Shown one piece after another: positions 1-5,561 of a stretch of 7,214 bases of DNA. Position 1 is the first letter of the stretch, and every line of letters begins with the position of its first letter. The DNA is from Microbacteriaceae bacterium (GTDB lineage: Bacteria > Actinomycetota > Actinomycetes > Actinomycetales > Microbacteriaceae), in contig WOYR01000149.1 of the NCBI GenBank assembly GCA_011620705.1, positions 1-7,214 of the forward strand, written 5' to 3'. The translations under genes were made by a program, and so were the position numbers. The notes under the pieces are model-generated. The model saw nothing but the letters and a program-made list of their open reading frames with translations, ran no database searches and had not been told where the DNA came from.

Positions 1-1018
1 AGGCCATCACGGCCAGCAGCACCTGCGCGGTGCAGATGTTGCTCGTGGCCTTCTCCCGGCGGATGTGCTGCTCACGGGTCTGCAAGGTGAGCCGGTACGC
101 GGGATAGCCCTCGGCATCGACCGACACGCCGACCAGGCGGCCGGGGAGCTGGCGCTCCAGCCCCTCGCGGACGGCCAGGTAGCCCGCGTGCGGGCCGCCG
201 AATCCCATCGGCACGCCGAAGCGCTGCGTGGTGCCGACGGCGATGTCCGCACCGAACTCCCCGGGCGCGCTCACGAGCGTGAGCGCGAGCAGATCCGCGG
301 CGACGACCGCGAGGCCGCCGTTCGCGTGGACGGCGTCGACGACCGCGGCGGGATTCCAGAGCCGGCCGGACGCTCCCGGGTACTGGATCGCGACGCCGAA
401 ACCCGGCGGGATCTCGACCGGCTCGGTCTGGGCGAGCGGCAACTCCACCAGCTCGATGCCGACGGCCTCCGCCCTGCCGCGCAGCAGCGCCTTGGTCTGC
501 GGGAAGAGGTCGGCGTCGACCACGAAGACCCGCGACTCGGAGCCGGAGGCGCGGCGGGCCAGCAGCATCCCTTCGACCACGGCGGTGCCCTCGTCGAGCA
601 TCGAGGCGTTCGCGGTGTGCAGCCCTGTGAGGTCGGTGACCATGGTCTGGAAGTTGATCAGCGCCTCGAGCCTGCCCTGCGAGATCTCGGGCTGGTACGG
701 CGTGTAGGCGGTGTACCAGCCCGGGTTCTCAAGCACGTTCCGCTGGATGACGGCCGGCGTGATGGTGTCGTAGTAGCCGAGGCCCAGCAGGGAGCGCCGC
801 ACCGTGTTGTGCGCAGCCAGCGCCCTCAGCTCCGCAAGAGCCTCCCGTTCGGTGGCGGCCGCCGGGATCGAGGTGGGCCCGCCCTCGGCGAGCCGGATCG
901 CGGCGGGGACCGCGGCATCCATCAGGGCTTCGACGCTGTCGTAGCCGACGGCTGCGAGCATGGCGAGCTGGGCGACGGAATCGGTGCCGATGTGGCGGTC
1001 GGCGAAGAGATCGGTCAT
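1..1018 (-). CDS. gcvP: Glycine dehydrogenase (decarboxylating), P protein, N-terminal part
   Basis: This is the N-terminal 339 codons of the PLP-dependent P protein, which decarboxylates glycine and passes the aminomethyl group to the lipoyl arm of GcvH in the cytoplasm. The reading frame is open from the ATG at 1018-1016 to the left edge, so the gene is cut by the window. The family is usually about 950 residues, and the PLP-binding lysine lies in the missing C-terminal half. Recognisable family blocks are DRHIGT at the start, LGLGYYDT, NPGWYTAYTPYQPEISQGRLE, ANASMLDEGTA, GVPMGFGGPHAGY and KATSNICTAQ near the edge. It starts 16 bases after the gcvH stop. An AAGGA that overlaps that stop is the likely ribosome binding site, though it is rather far from the ATG. 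It is the last gene of the riboswitch-controlled operon. Identity is secure. Whether the gene is intact beyond the edge cannot be seen. Confidence 0.97.
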   Translation of the reverse strand, partial: MTDLFADRHIGTDSVAQLAMLAAVGYDSVEALMDAAVPAAIRLAEGGPTSIPAAATEREALAELRALAAHNTVRRSLLGLGYYDTITPAVIQRNVLENPGWYTAYTPYQPEISQGRLEALINFQTMVTDLTGLHTANASMLDEGTAVVEGMLLARRASGSESRVFVVDADLFPQTKALLRGRAEAVGIELVELPLAQTEPVEIPPGFGVAIQYPGASGRLWNPAAVVDAVHANGGLAVVAADLLALTLVSAPGEFGADIAVGTTQRFGVPMGFGGPHAGYLAVREGLERQLPGRLVGVSVDAEGYPAYRLTLQTREQHIRREKATSNICTAQVLLAVMA

Positions 1019-1034
1019 GGAAGGGGGTTCGTCC

Positions 1035-1406
1035 TTAGTCGGTGAGGGCCGCGTACTCGGCGGCCGTGAGCAGCGGGGGCAGCTCGGTGAAGCGGACCTT
1101 GATCATCCAGGCCGCGCCGAAGGGATCGGCGTTCACCAGATCGGGCTGGTCGATGACGGCCTGGTTGACCTCGATCACCTCGCCCGCCACCGGTGCGAAC
1201 AGCTCGCCGACCGACTTGGTCGACTCGATCTCGCCGACGACGGTGGCGGCGCTGACCGTCGACCCCGCCTTCGGCAGGTCAACGTAGACGACGTCGCCGA
1301 GCTTCTCGGCCGCGTAGGCGGTGATGCCGACCGTCGCGACATCGCCGTCGACGGCGATCCACTCGTGCTCGGCGGTGTACTGCAGATCGGCGGCAGGCTC
1401 GGTCAT
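1035..1406 (-). CDS. gcvH: Glycine cleavage system H protein
   Basis: This 123-residue protein is the lipoylated carrier that shuttles the aminomethyl intermediate from P protein (GcvP) to T protein (GcvT), and whose lipoyl arm is reoxidised by the L protein. Length is normal for the family. The biotinyl/lipoyl-like domain fills the protein: YTAEHEWI near residues 10-17, the hairpin around ESTKSVGEL with the lipoyl-accepting lysine at K64, then GEVIEVNQ and the C-terminal helix LLTAAEYAAL. The ATG at 1406-1404 overlaps the gcvT stop in an ATGA arrangement, which implies translational coupling. A purine-rich GAGAAG tract just upstream can serve as ribosome binding site. No lpd or lipoate ligase gene is in the window, so the L protein must be encoded elsewhere. 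Confidence 0.97.
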   Translation of the reverse strand: MTEPAADLQYTAEHEWIAVDGDVATVGITAYAAEKLGDVVYVDLPKAGSTVSAATVVGEIESTKSVGELFAPVAGEVIEVNQAVIDQPDLVNADPFGAAWMIKVRFTELPPLLTAAEYAALTD

Positions 1407-2653
1407 GACGTCTTCTCTTCTCTGTCTTGTGAACTGCGCGAGTCTTGTGAACTGCGCGAGTAGAAGGGCAGGGCGACGACGGATGCCGGAACCCGCGTGC
1501 CGCGCACGTCGAGATGCAGCAGGGTGCCGACTGCGGCGAAATACGGGTCGACGTATGCCATCGAGATCGGCAGCCCGAGGGTGGGCGAGAGCGCACCCGA
1601 TGTGACCTCCCCGACGATCTGCGCCCCGTCGGGGAGCACGATCGCATAGCCGGCGCGTCCGGCGCGCCTGCCCTCGGCGACCAGCCCGACCAGCACGCGC
1701 GCGTCGGGAGCCGGGCCCTCCTCGATGGCGGCGCGGCCCACGAAGTCGCCCTCCTTGGAGAGCGCGACGACCCTGCCGAGCCCGGCCTGCACCGGGAAGG
1801 TCTGCCGCGTCAATTCGTGGCCGTAGAGCGGCATCCCCGCCTCGAGGCGGAGGGTGTCGCGCGCGGCGAGGCCGGCAGGCACCAGACCCGAGCCGCCGCC
1901 GGTCTCCAGCAGGGCTTCCCACAGACGGGGGGCGGCATCCGGAGCCAGGTAGAACTCGAAGCCGTCTTCGCCGGTGTACCCGGTGCGGGCCAGCAGCACG
2001 TTGTGGCCGAGCCACTCCGTGGCGGCACAGCGGTAATAGCCCAGCCCGTCGAGGACCGCCGCATCGAAACCCTCGAGGTTGCGCAGGATCTCAGCGGAGA
2101 GCGGGCCCTGCAGGGCGATCAGCGCGATGTCATCGGACTCGTCCTCGACCAGGCAGTCGAAGATCGAGCAGCGCTCGCGCAGCTCCTCGGCGACCAGCGC
2201 CCGGTTCGCGGCGTTGGCGACCACCAGGTAGCGGTCGGCGCCGGTGCGGTAGACGACCAGGTCATCCAGGATGCCCCCGTCGCGCGCCAGCAGCAGCGAG
2301 TACTTGGCCTGCCCTTCGGCGATCGCCGACAGCCTGCCGGCCAGCGCATAGTCGAGCGCGTCCGCCGCCTCGGGGCCGACCACCACGATCTCACCCATGT
2401 GGCTCAGATCGAACAGTCCGGCGGCACGGCGCACCGCGTGGTGCTCCGCCAGGTCGGACTTGTAACGCAGCGGCATCTGCCAGCCGGCGAAATCGGTGAA
2501 CAGGGCGCCCGCTTCCACATGCAGCTCGTGCAGCGGGCTCAGCAACTCGTCGGGTGCGGCATCGGCCGGCTCGGGCGCGCCGCCGCCCGGCTGCGCGGCT
2601 GGAGGAGGGGCCTGCTTCTGAGATCCGGGGCGATCCGGGTCGAGCGTTGACAT
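1403..2653 (-). CDS. gcvT: Aminomethyltransferase, glycine cleavage T protein
   Basis: This 416-residue protein releases ammonia from the aminomethyl-lipoyl group on GcvH and transfers the one-carbon unit to tetrahydrofolate, giving 5,10-methylene-THF. Family blocks in order are LHELHVEAGALFTDFAGWQMP (about 41-61), LSHMGEI, DGGILDDLVVYR (the conserved aspartate pair D130/D131 is in the active site region), NAAN, LQGP, RTGYTGEDGFE (223-233, folate-binding region), ARDTLRLEAGMPLYGHEL and the C-terminal barrel ending ALPFYSR. The ATG at 2653-2651 was chosen because AGGAG lies 11 bases upstream (2665-2669). The frame stays open further upstream, but that part is riboswitch. Compared with the usual 360-375 residues there are two additions: an N-terminal Pro/Ala/Gly-rich stretch of about 38 residues, and a C-terminal tail of about 16 residues containing a doubled SRSSQD. 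It is the first gene of gcvTHP. Confidence 0.96.
   Translation of the reverse strand: MSTLDPDRPGSQKQAPPPAAQPGGGAPEPADAAPDELLSPLHELHVEAGALFTDFAGWQMPLRYKSDLAEHHAVRRAAGLFDLSHMGEIVVVGPEAADALDYALAGRLSAIAEGQAKYSLLLARDGGILDDLVVYRTGADRYLVVANAANRALVAEELRERCSIFDCLVEDESDDIALIALQGPLSAEILRNLEGFDAAVLDGLGYYRCAATEWLGHNVLLARTGYTGEDGFEFYLAPDAAPRLWEALLETGGGSGLVPAGLAARDTLRLEAGMPLYGHELTRQTFPVQAGLGRVVALSKEGDFVGRAAIEEGPAPDARVLVGLVAEGRRAGRAGYAIVLPDGAQIVGEVTSGALSPTLGLPISMAYVDPYFAAVGTLLHLDVRGTRVPASVVALPFYSRSSQDSRSSQDREEKTS
1424..1459 (-). repeat. Two perfect 18-base tandem copies in the 3' end of gcvT
   Basis: Two identical 18-base units (1424-1441 and 1442-1459) lie head to tail. Eighteen is a multiple of three, so the duplication keeps the gcvT frame and doubles SRSSQD just after the conserved end of the T protein (ALPFYSR). 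The copies are identical, which suggests a recent slippage or duplication event. They lie about 20 bases upstream of the gcvH start codon, so copy number also changes the RNA leading into gcvH. Confidence 0.95.
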
Positions 2654-2657
2654 CGGC

Positions 2658-2695
2658 GAGTTCTCTCCTGGGCGTGCTGCCTGCGGGTGGAACTC
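2658..2695 (-). promoter_or_regulatory. Possible expression platform: stem enclosing the gcvT ribosome binding site
   Basis: In the minus-strand RNA, GAGTTC (2695-2690), directly after the second aptamer, can pair perfectly with GAACTC (2663-2658), just before the gcvT ATG. The 26-base loop holds the AGGAG Shine-Dalgarno (2665-2669) right beside the stem. No T-run follows, so this is not an intrinsic terminator. It would fit translational control coupled to glycine binding in the adjacent aptamer. The pairing is seen in the sequence; the switching role is inferred. Confidence 0.4.
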
Positions 2696-2925
2696 CCCCT
2701 CTGTCATGGTGCCTGAGAGTTTCGCGGCCTCGTGACGATGGACGCTTTCACCGTGGGCGGGAACGGCGGATCGGGGATCCGCGATTCCGCTTTTCAGAGT
2801 GGCCTGGTCGATGCGGTACACGTACCTGAGAGATTGGCGGGGAGGCTTGCTCCTTCGGTGCCGCCGCAACCGGCCATCTGCGAAGACGCAGTGGCGGTTC
2901 GGTGGCTCTCCCGCATCGCGTGCGG
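2695..2925 (-). promoter_or_regulatory. Tandem glycine riboswitch (two aptamers)
   Basis: The leader of gcvT carries both halves of a tandem glycine riboswitch. Aptamer 1 spans 2917-2810 and is closed by a perfect 7-base-pair P1 (GATGCGG with CCGCATC). Inside it has the family marks GGGAGAG at the 5' side, CACCGAAGGAGCAA, CCCCGCCAAT and CTCTCAGG (2832-2825). A linker of about 10 bases leads to aptamer 2 (2799-2699), closed by CTCTG/CAGAG, with CACGGTGAAAGC, a second CTCTCAGG (2719-2712) and the typical end CAGAGGGGGA. Glycine binding is known to turn on gcv operons through this element. Its position directly ahead of gcvTHP supports the call. The far 5' boundary is approximate. Confidence 0.95.
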
Positions 2926-2956
2926 CCCGATGTTCGGTTGTGGATGGTGCGCGGCC

Positions 2957-2962
2957 AGCCTA
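2957..2962 (-). promoter_or_regulatory. Candidate -10 element of the gcv promoter
   Basis: TAGGCT on the minus strand fits the TAnnnT -10 pattern of housekeeping sigma promoters and would start the RNA near 2949, about 30 bases ahead of the first aptamer. The same CTAGGCT string stands before the membrane protein gene at 3746-3751. No clear -35 hexamer is visible at the right spacing. The call rests on one hexamer and its position. Confidence 0.3.
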
Positions 2963-2994
2963 GCAAGCAGGTGTTCCGGGTGCGTGACGGGCGA

Positions 2995-3738
2995 TCAATC
3001 GGGCGCGGGCGCGATCGCGTCCCGCCGGCGGAACCCGCCGTGACCGCGGATCGTGACCACGCCAACCGTGATCACCCACGCCACCCAGGGGAAGGTGGCA
3101 GTGAGCGTGACGCCGACGCCGCCCGATGAGAACCAGTACCGGTCGCTCGTGCCGCCGAAGATGGTGGCGAGTCCGAAGATCTGCAGGCCGGCGACCACCC
3201 AGGCGACGACGCCGGTCCAGCGCGGCAGGGCGCGCGAGGCGAGAACGGTGTAGGCGGAGGACGCGGAGATGACCGCGAGCAGCACGCAGCCGGTCGCGCC
3301 GAACATGACGGCGTGACCCTCGGTGAGCGCACGGATGGCCGAGGCATCGGGGACGAGGTTCACCACGTCGAGCGCCGAGCCCGCCTCCATCGCATCGCCC
3401 ACCATCGTGATCGCGACGAAGACCATCCCCGCGCCGAAGGTGATGTCGGCGATCCACTGGAGGTCATGGCGGGCGTGGGTGATGATCTGCCGGAAGCCGG
3501 CGAGGAACACGATGATGCTGGCCATCAGCACCGTGTCGATGAGCACGATCGTGAGCAGCCCGATGTGGTGCGCGACGAAGAAGTCGACCAGTTCGGGCTT
3601 CTGGTCGAGCTCGGGGCGCGGCCCGATGACCTGGTGCAGCACGAACTCGGTGCTCACCAGCACGGCGACCCCGATCGCCGCGATGCCGGTCCAGCGCCTG
3701 ACATCAGGCGAGTTCTGCACAGGGGGCACAGGAGTCAC
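2995..3738 (-). CDS. Multi-pass membrane protein of unknown function
   Basis: This 247-residue protein has about six hydrophobic helices, near residues 17-37, 56-80, 95-115, 141-164, 174-195 and 208-230, with a basic, Arg-rich C-terminus (RGHGGFRRRD). It has no signal peptide beyond the first helix and no catalytic motif I recognise. It resembles the general DUF4386-like class of small bacterial integral membrane proteins in length and helix number, but I cannot assign a family from sequence alone. The start is a GTG at 3738-3736. There is no Shine-Dalgarno, and a TAGGCT -10-like hexamer ends exactly 7 bases upstream, so the transcript is probably leaderless. The stop is only 30-40 bases before the gcv promoter region, with no terminator visible between, so read-through into the riboswitch leader is possible. 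Confidence 0.85.
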   Translation of the reverse strand: MTPVPPVQNSPDVRRWTGIAAIGVAVLVSTEFVLHQVIGPRPELDQKPELVDFFVAHHIGLLTIVLIDTVLMASIIVFLAGFRQIITHARHDLQWIADITFGAGMVFVAITMVGDAMEAGSALDVVNLVPDASAIRALTEGHAVMFGATGCVLLAVISASSAYTVLASRALPRWTGVVAWVVAGLQIFGLATIFGGTSDRYWFSSGGVGVTLTATFPWVAWVITVGVVTIRGHGGFRRRDAIAPAPD

Positions 3739-3745
3739 AGCCAGG

Positions 3746-3751
3746 AGCCTA
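3746..3751 (-). promoter_or_regulatory. -10-like hexamer of a leaderless promoter
   Basis: TAGGCT on the minus strand ends 7 bases before the GTG start codon at 3738, which would put the transcription start on the G of that codon. No Shine-Dalgarno is present. Leaderless mRNAs are common in actinobacteria. No convincing -35 is visible. Confidence 0.4.
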
Positions 3752-3789
3752 GGGGGGAAGACCGCGCGGCGCCGGGGCCGCCGACGGCG

Positions 3790-4005
3790 TCAGGCCTCGT
3801 CGCGGATCCAGTGCCAGTCCTCCTGGCTGAGGTCGTAGCGGTCCGGCTCGGTCTGGACGCCGCCGGGCGTGAACTCCCCCTCGGGCTCGCCGCCGGCCGC
3901 GATGACCGCGTCGAGCACCTCTTCGGTGAGAGCCTCGTTGTGGTGATGCTTCAGCCAGTGCTGGGTGTCGGCGTCGAGATGGGGCCACCAGGATGCTGCG
4001 CTCAT
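3790..4005 (-). CDS. Small acidic protein of unknown function
   Basis: This 71-residue soluble protein is rich in Asp, Glu, Trp and His, with no membrane segment or signal peptide. Notable features are SWWPHLDADTQHWLKHHHNEALTEEVLDAV at 5-34, which looks helical, and a C-terminal LSQEDWHWIRDEA. I do not recognise the family. The ATG at 4005-4003 was chosen because the -10-like hexamer TACTCT ends 6 bases upstream. The GAAGGG in between touches the ATG too closely to be a normal ribosome binding site, so a leaderless message is likely. Strand bias and clean boundaries between neighbours support a real gene, but it has no partner in the window that hints at a function. Confidence 0.75.
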   Translation of the reverse strand: MSAASWWPHLDADTQHWLKHHHNEALTEEVLDAVIAAGGEPEGEFTPGGVQTEPDRYDLSQEDWHWIRDEA

Positions 4006-4011
4006 CCCTTC

Positions 4012-4017
4012 AGAGTA
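4012..4017 (-). promoter_or_regulatory. -10-like hexamer of a leaderless promoter
   Basis: TACTCT on the minus strand fits TAnnnT and ends 6 bases before the ATG of the 71-residue protein, which places transcription start at or next to the start codon. No -35 is evident. Confidence 0.4.
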
Positions 4018-4096
4018 GCTGGCCCGCCCGACGGCGCCGCCCGGCCCGCCCGGTCGCTCCCCGGCCGTGCTGCGCGCCCAGGAATCGGATATGCGG

Positions 4097-4705
4097 TCAG
4101 GGTTCGTCGGGCGCGGCGGCGCGGCGGCGCGTCCCGATGAACTCGACCAGCACGCCCAGCACGATCACCAGCGCGATCGCGACGGCGGCGCCGATCAGCG
4201 GGTTCGCCGCGAAAGCCTGCCCGGCGATCACCGCGACCGCCACGTGGTACGCGGTGTAGACGGCGGATGCCGCGAACGAGGTCGGCAGGTATCGGCGCAG
4301 CCGCAGCCCCCCGGCCCCCGCCGTCATCGTGACGGCGACGCGGCCGAAGGGCACGAACTTGGCGGTCATGAGGAACAGGGTCGGGCGCTTCACCAGCCCC
4401 GCGGCCGCCCACTGGAACGCCCGCTCGACGCGCGGGCGCCGCATCCAGGCGAACCGGCCCAGCCCGATGGTGCGGCCCATCACGAAGGCGATGCCGTCGC
4501 CGATCATCGTCGCCGCCACGGCGACCACCAGCACGATCCAGACGTTGGGACCGTGCCCGGCCGCTCCCAGCGCAGACAGCGTCACCACGCCGGTCTCACC
4601 CGGCACGAAGGGGAAGAAGCCGTCGATGATCAGGATGCCGGCCATCACCGCGTATGCCCACGGCGTCGCTGCCAGCGCATCGAGCACGGCCGTGACCTGG
4701 TCCAT
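4097..4705 (-). CDS. DedA-family membrane protein (SNARE-associated / VTT domain)
   Basis: This 202-residue integral membrane protein belongs to the DedA/VTT superfamily, whose members act at the inner membrane. Several are linked to undecaprenyl-phosphate or phospholipid translocation and membrane potential. Family marks are a re-entrant-loop block FFPFVPGETGVV near 30-41, GDGIAFVMGRTIG about 70-82, and AKFVPFGRVAVTMTAG with the conserved second arginine. The first arginine usually found in the (G)RFxPGxR block is a lysine here. Two or three further hydrophobic helices follow, then a basic/acidic tail (RRRAAAPDEP). The ATG at 4705-4703 is preferred over one six codons upstream because the -10-like TAGCGT ends 7 bases before it and would leave the upstream ATG untranscribed. 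It lies 60 bases downstream of vapC on the same strand. The precise substrate cannot be told from sequence. Confidence 0.9.
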   Translation of the reverse strand: MDQVTAVLDALAATPWAYAVMAGILIIDGFFPFVPGETGVVTLSALGAAGHGPNVWIVLVVAVAATMIGDGIAFVMGRTIGLGRFAWMRRPRVERAFQWAAAGLVKRPTLFLMTAKFVPFGRVAVTMTAGAGGLRLRRYLPTSFAASAVYTAYHVAVAVIAGQAFAANPLIGAAVAIALVIVLGVLVEFIGTRRRAAAPDEP

Positions 4706-4712
4706 GCGCCGA

Positions 4713-4718
4713 ACGCTA
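4713..4718 (-). promoter_or_regulatory. -10-like hexamer of a leaderless promoter for the DedA gene
   Basis: TAGCGT on the minus strand ends 7 bases before the ATG at 4705. It overlaps the start of the longer alternative ORF (ATG at 4723), which argues for the shorter protein. No Shine-Dalgarno is present ahead of 4705. Confidence 0.4.
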
Positions 4719-4765
4719 CCCATCCCGGGCCAAGGAACGGCAAAGAGTAGGCGAACGGCTGCCTG

Positions 4766-5128
4766 TCAGACGAAGTCGACCGCCAGGGCGCCGGCTGCCG
4801 CGCGAAGCCGTCGATCCCGCGTCCACAGCAGGGTGCCGGGGACGAGGAGGGCGGAGGCGAGGAGGTGAGCGTCGACGAGACTCAGACCCCTTCCCCACAA
4901 CGACCGCCCCTCGATGAAGGCAGCCACCTCCTCGTCGGACGCCGAGGCGAGTACCGGGAGGCCCCCCAGCGCGTCGAGCACGGCTGTGCGATTCTTCAGC
5001 GTGCCGAGAGCGAGTTCACCGACCACCATCGGATGGCGCACCACCGACCATCGCCCGAGCAGGTCCACGAGCACAGGGTCCGCGCGATGAAGATGATCGA
5101 TCCAGACGGAGGTGTCGACCAGGATCAC
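4766..5128 (-). CDS. vapC: VapC-type PIN-domain toxin (ribonuclease)
   Basis: This 120-residue single PIN domain is expected to be an Mg-dependent endoribonuclease that cuts tRNA or rRNA when free of its antitoxin. The acidic active-site residues are all visible: D5 in ILVDTSVWI, E38 in MVVGELALG, D86 in LSLVDAHLL and D105 in LLWTRDRRL. Length is close to the family norm, and nothing indicates inactivation. The start is a GTG at 5128-5126, only 2 bases after the antitoxin stop, so the pair is surely co-transcribed and probably translationally coupled. The RNA target cannot be inferred from sequence. Confidence 0.94.
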   Translation of the reverse strand: MILVDTSVWIDHLHRADPVLVDLLGRWSVVRHPMVVGELALGTLKNRTAVLDALGGLPVLASASDEEVAAFIEGRSLWGRGLSLVDAHLLASALLVPGTLLWTRDRRLRAAAGALAVDFV

Positions 5129-5130
5129 GA

Positions 5131-5322
5131 TCAGGCGATCCGTCGCCGGGGAGCACTGCTTGCGCCAGGGTCCGTGCCTCCCAGTGCGGCAAGCCGCTTC
5201 GCACTCTCTCGTTCGACGAGAGCCTCCAGGCCCAGCCGTACCAACGCGGATGTCTCCTTGCGCCCAGTGAGTTGGGCGGCCCTTTCCATCAGTTCGTCAT
5301 TGACCGTGACCGTGGTTCTCAT
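5131..5322 (-). CDS. vapB: VapB-type ribbon-helix-helix antitoxin
   Basis: This 63-residue protein has an N-terminal ribbon-helix-helix DNA-binding fold: strand MRTTVTVNDEL, then helices around MERAAQLTG and TSALVRLGLEALVERESAKRLAALGG. A flexible Arg-rich tail (APRRRIA) follows and would wrap the VapC active site. The pattern matches the VapB family with a TGRKETSALVR turn. The ATG at 5322-5320 is chosen because a strong GGAGGT (5333-5328) sits 5 bases upstream. The frame is open up to 5403, but that extension would run through the promoter. It is expected to neutralise VapC and, with it, repress their shared promoter. Confidence 0.93.
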   Translation of the reverse strand: MRTTVTVNDELMERAAQLTGRKETSALVRLGLEALVERESAKRLAALGGTDPGASSAPRRRIA

Positions 5323-5333
5323 CTGCGACCTCC

Positions 5334-5359
5334 GCATCAAAAATAGCATCGAATGATGC
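5334..5359 (-). promoter_or_regulatory. vapBC promoter with GATGC operator boxes
   Basis: Reading the minus strand, GCATC (5359-5355), GATGC (5350-5346) and GATGC (5338-5334) lie close together. The first two form an inverted repeat around ATTC. The last two flank the AT-rich TATTTT that makes a good -10 in otherwise GC-rich DNA. This is the layout expected of an autorepressed RHH antitoxin operator. The boxes are seen directly; binding by VapB is inferred. Confidence 0.5.
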
Positions 5360-5399
5360 AGATCTACCTCCCACATGAGAGTCCGCGGCTGGCCGCCCA

Positions 5400-5501
5400 T
5401 CACACGTTGAAGCGGAACTCCACGATGTCCCCGTCCTGCATCACGTAGCCCTTGCCCTCGATGCGAGCCTCGCCCTTCGCCCTGGTCTCGGCGATCGAGC
5501 C
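5400..5501 (-). pseudogene. Remnant of the ychF 3' end (first copy)
   Basis: The minus-strand frame ending in the TGA at 5402-5400 encodes the characteristic C-terminus of the YchF/Ola1 GTPase-like ATPase TGS domain: GSIAETRAKGEARIEGKGY followed by VMQDGDIVEFRFNV and a stop. Only about 33 codons match. Further upstream the frame passes through unrelated residues (IALGKPSPGAPARSGGG) to a TAG at 5564-5562, and there is no start codon or GTPase domain. An intact YchF is about 360 residues. The invariant aspartate of GKDY is glycine here. I read it as the scar of a recombination or deletion at ychF. Confidence 0.75.
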
Positions 5502-5561
5502 TGTCTCGACACCGCCGCCGGAGCGGGCAGGCGCCCCCGGTGAGGGCTTGCCGAGCGCGAT

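Noticed and set aside
65..1045. Plus-strand 326-codon ORF opposite gcvP
   Set aside because: It is antisense to clear gcvP sequence, with Arg/Gly/Asp-rich composition typical of a shadow frame in high-GC DNA.
1514..2650. Plus-strand 378-codon ORF opposite gcvT
   Set aside because: It is antisense to a well-conserved enzyme, has no recognisable motifs, and is a shadow frame.
2654..2869. Longer gcvT starting at the ATG at 2869 or at 2708
   Set aside because: These extra codons are the glycine riboswitch: the added residues do not resemble T protein, neither ATG has a Shine-Dalgarno, and the ATG at 2653 has AGGAG at suitable distance.
3764..3785. GC-rich hairpin (GCGGC/GCCGC) as a terminator after the 71-residue gene
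   Set aside because: The stem is short, no T-run follows on either strand, and such hairpins arise often by chance at this GC content.
3313..4140. Plus-strand 275-codon ORF across the membrane protein and 71-residue genes
   Set aside because: It overlaps two minus-strand genes, has a His/Asp/Arg-rich shadow composition and no helices or domains.
4067..4750. Plus-strand 227-codon ORF opposite the DedA gene
   Set aside because: It is the reverse complement of a clear DedA membrane protein, with shadow composition.
5323..5403. VapB starting 27 codons earlier at 5403
   Set aside because: The extension would cover the -10 and operator boxes, and the ATG at 5322 has a strong GGAGGT.
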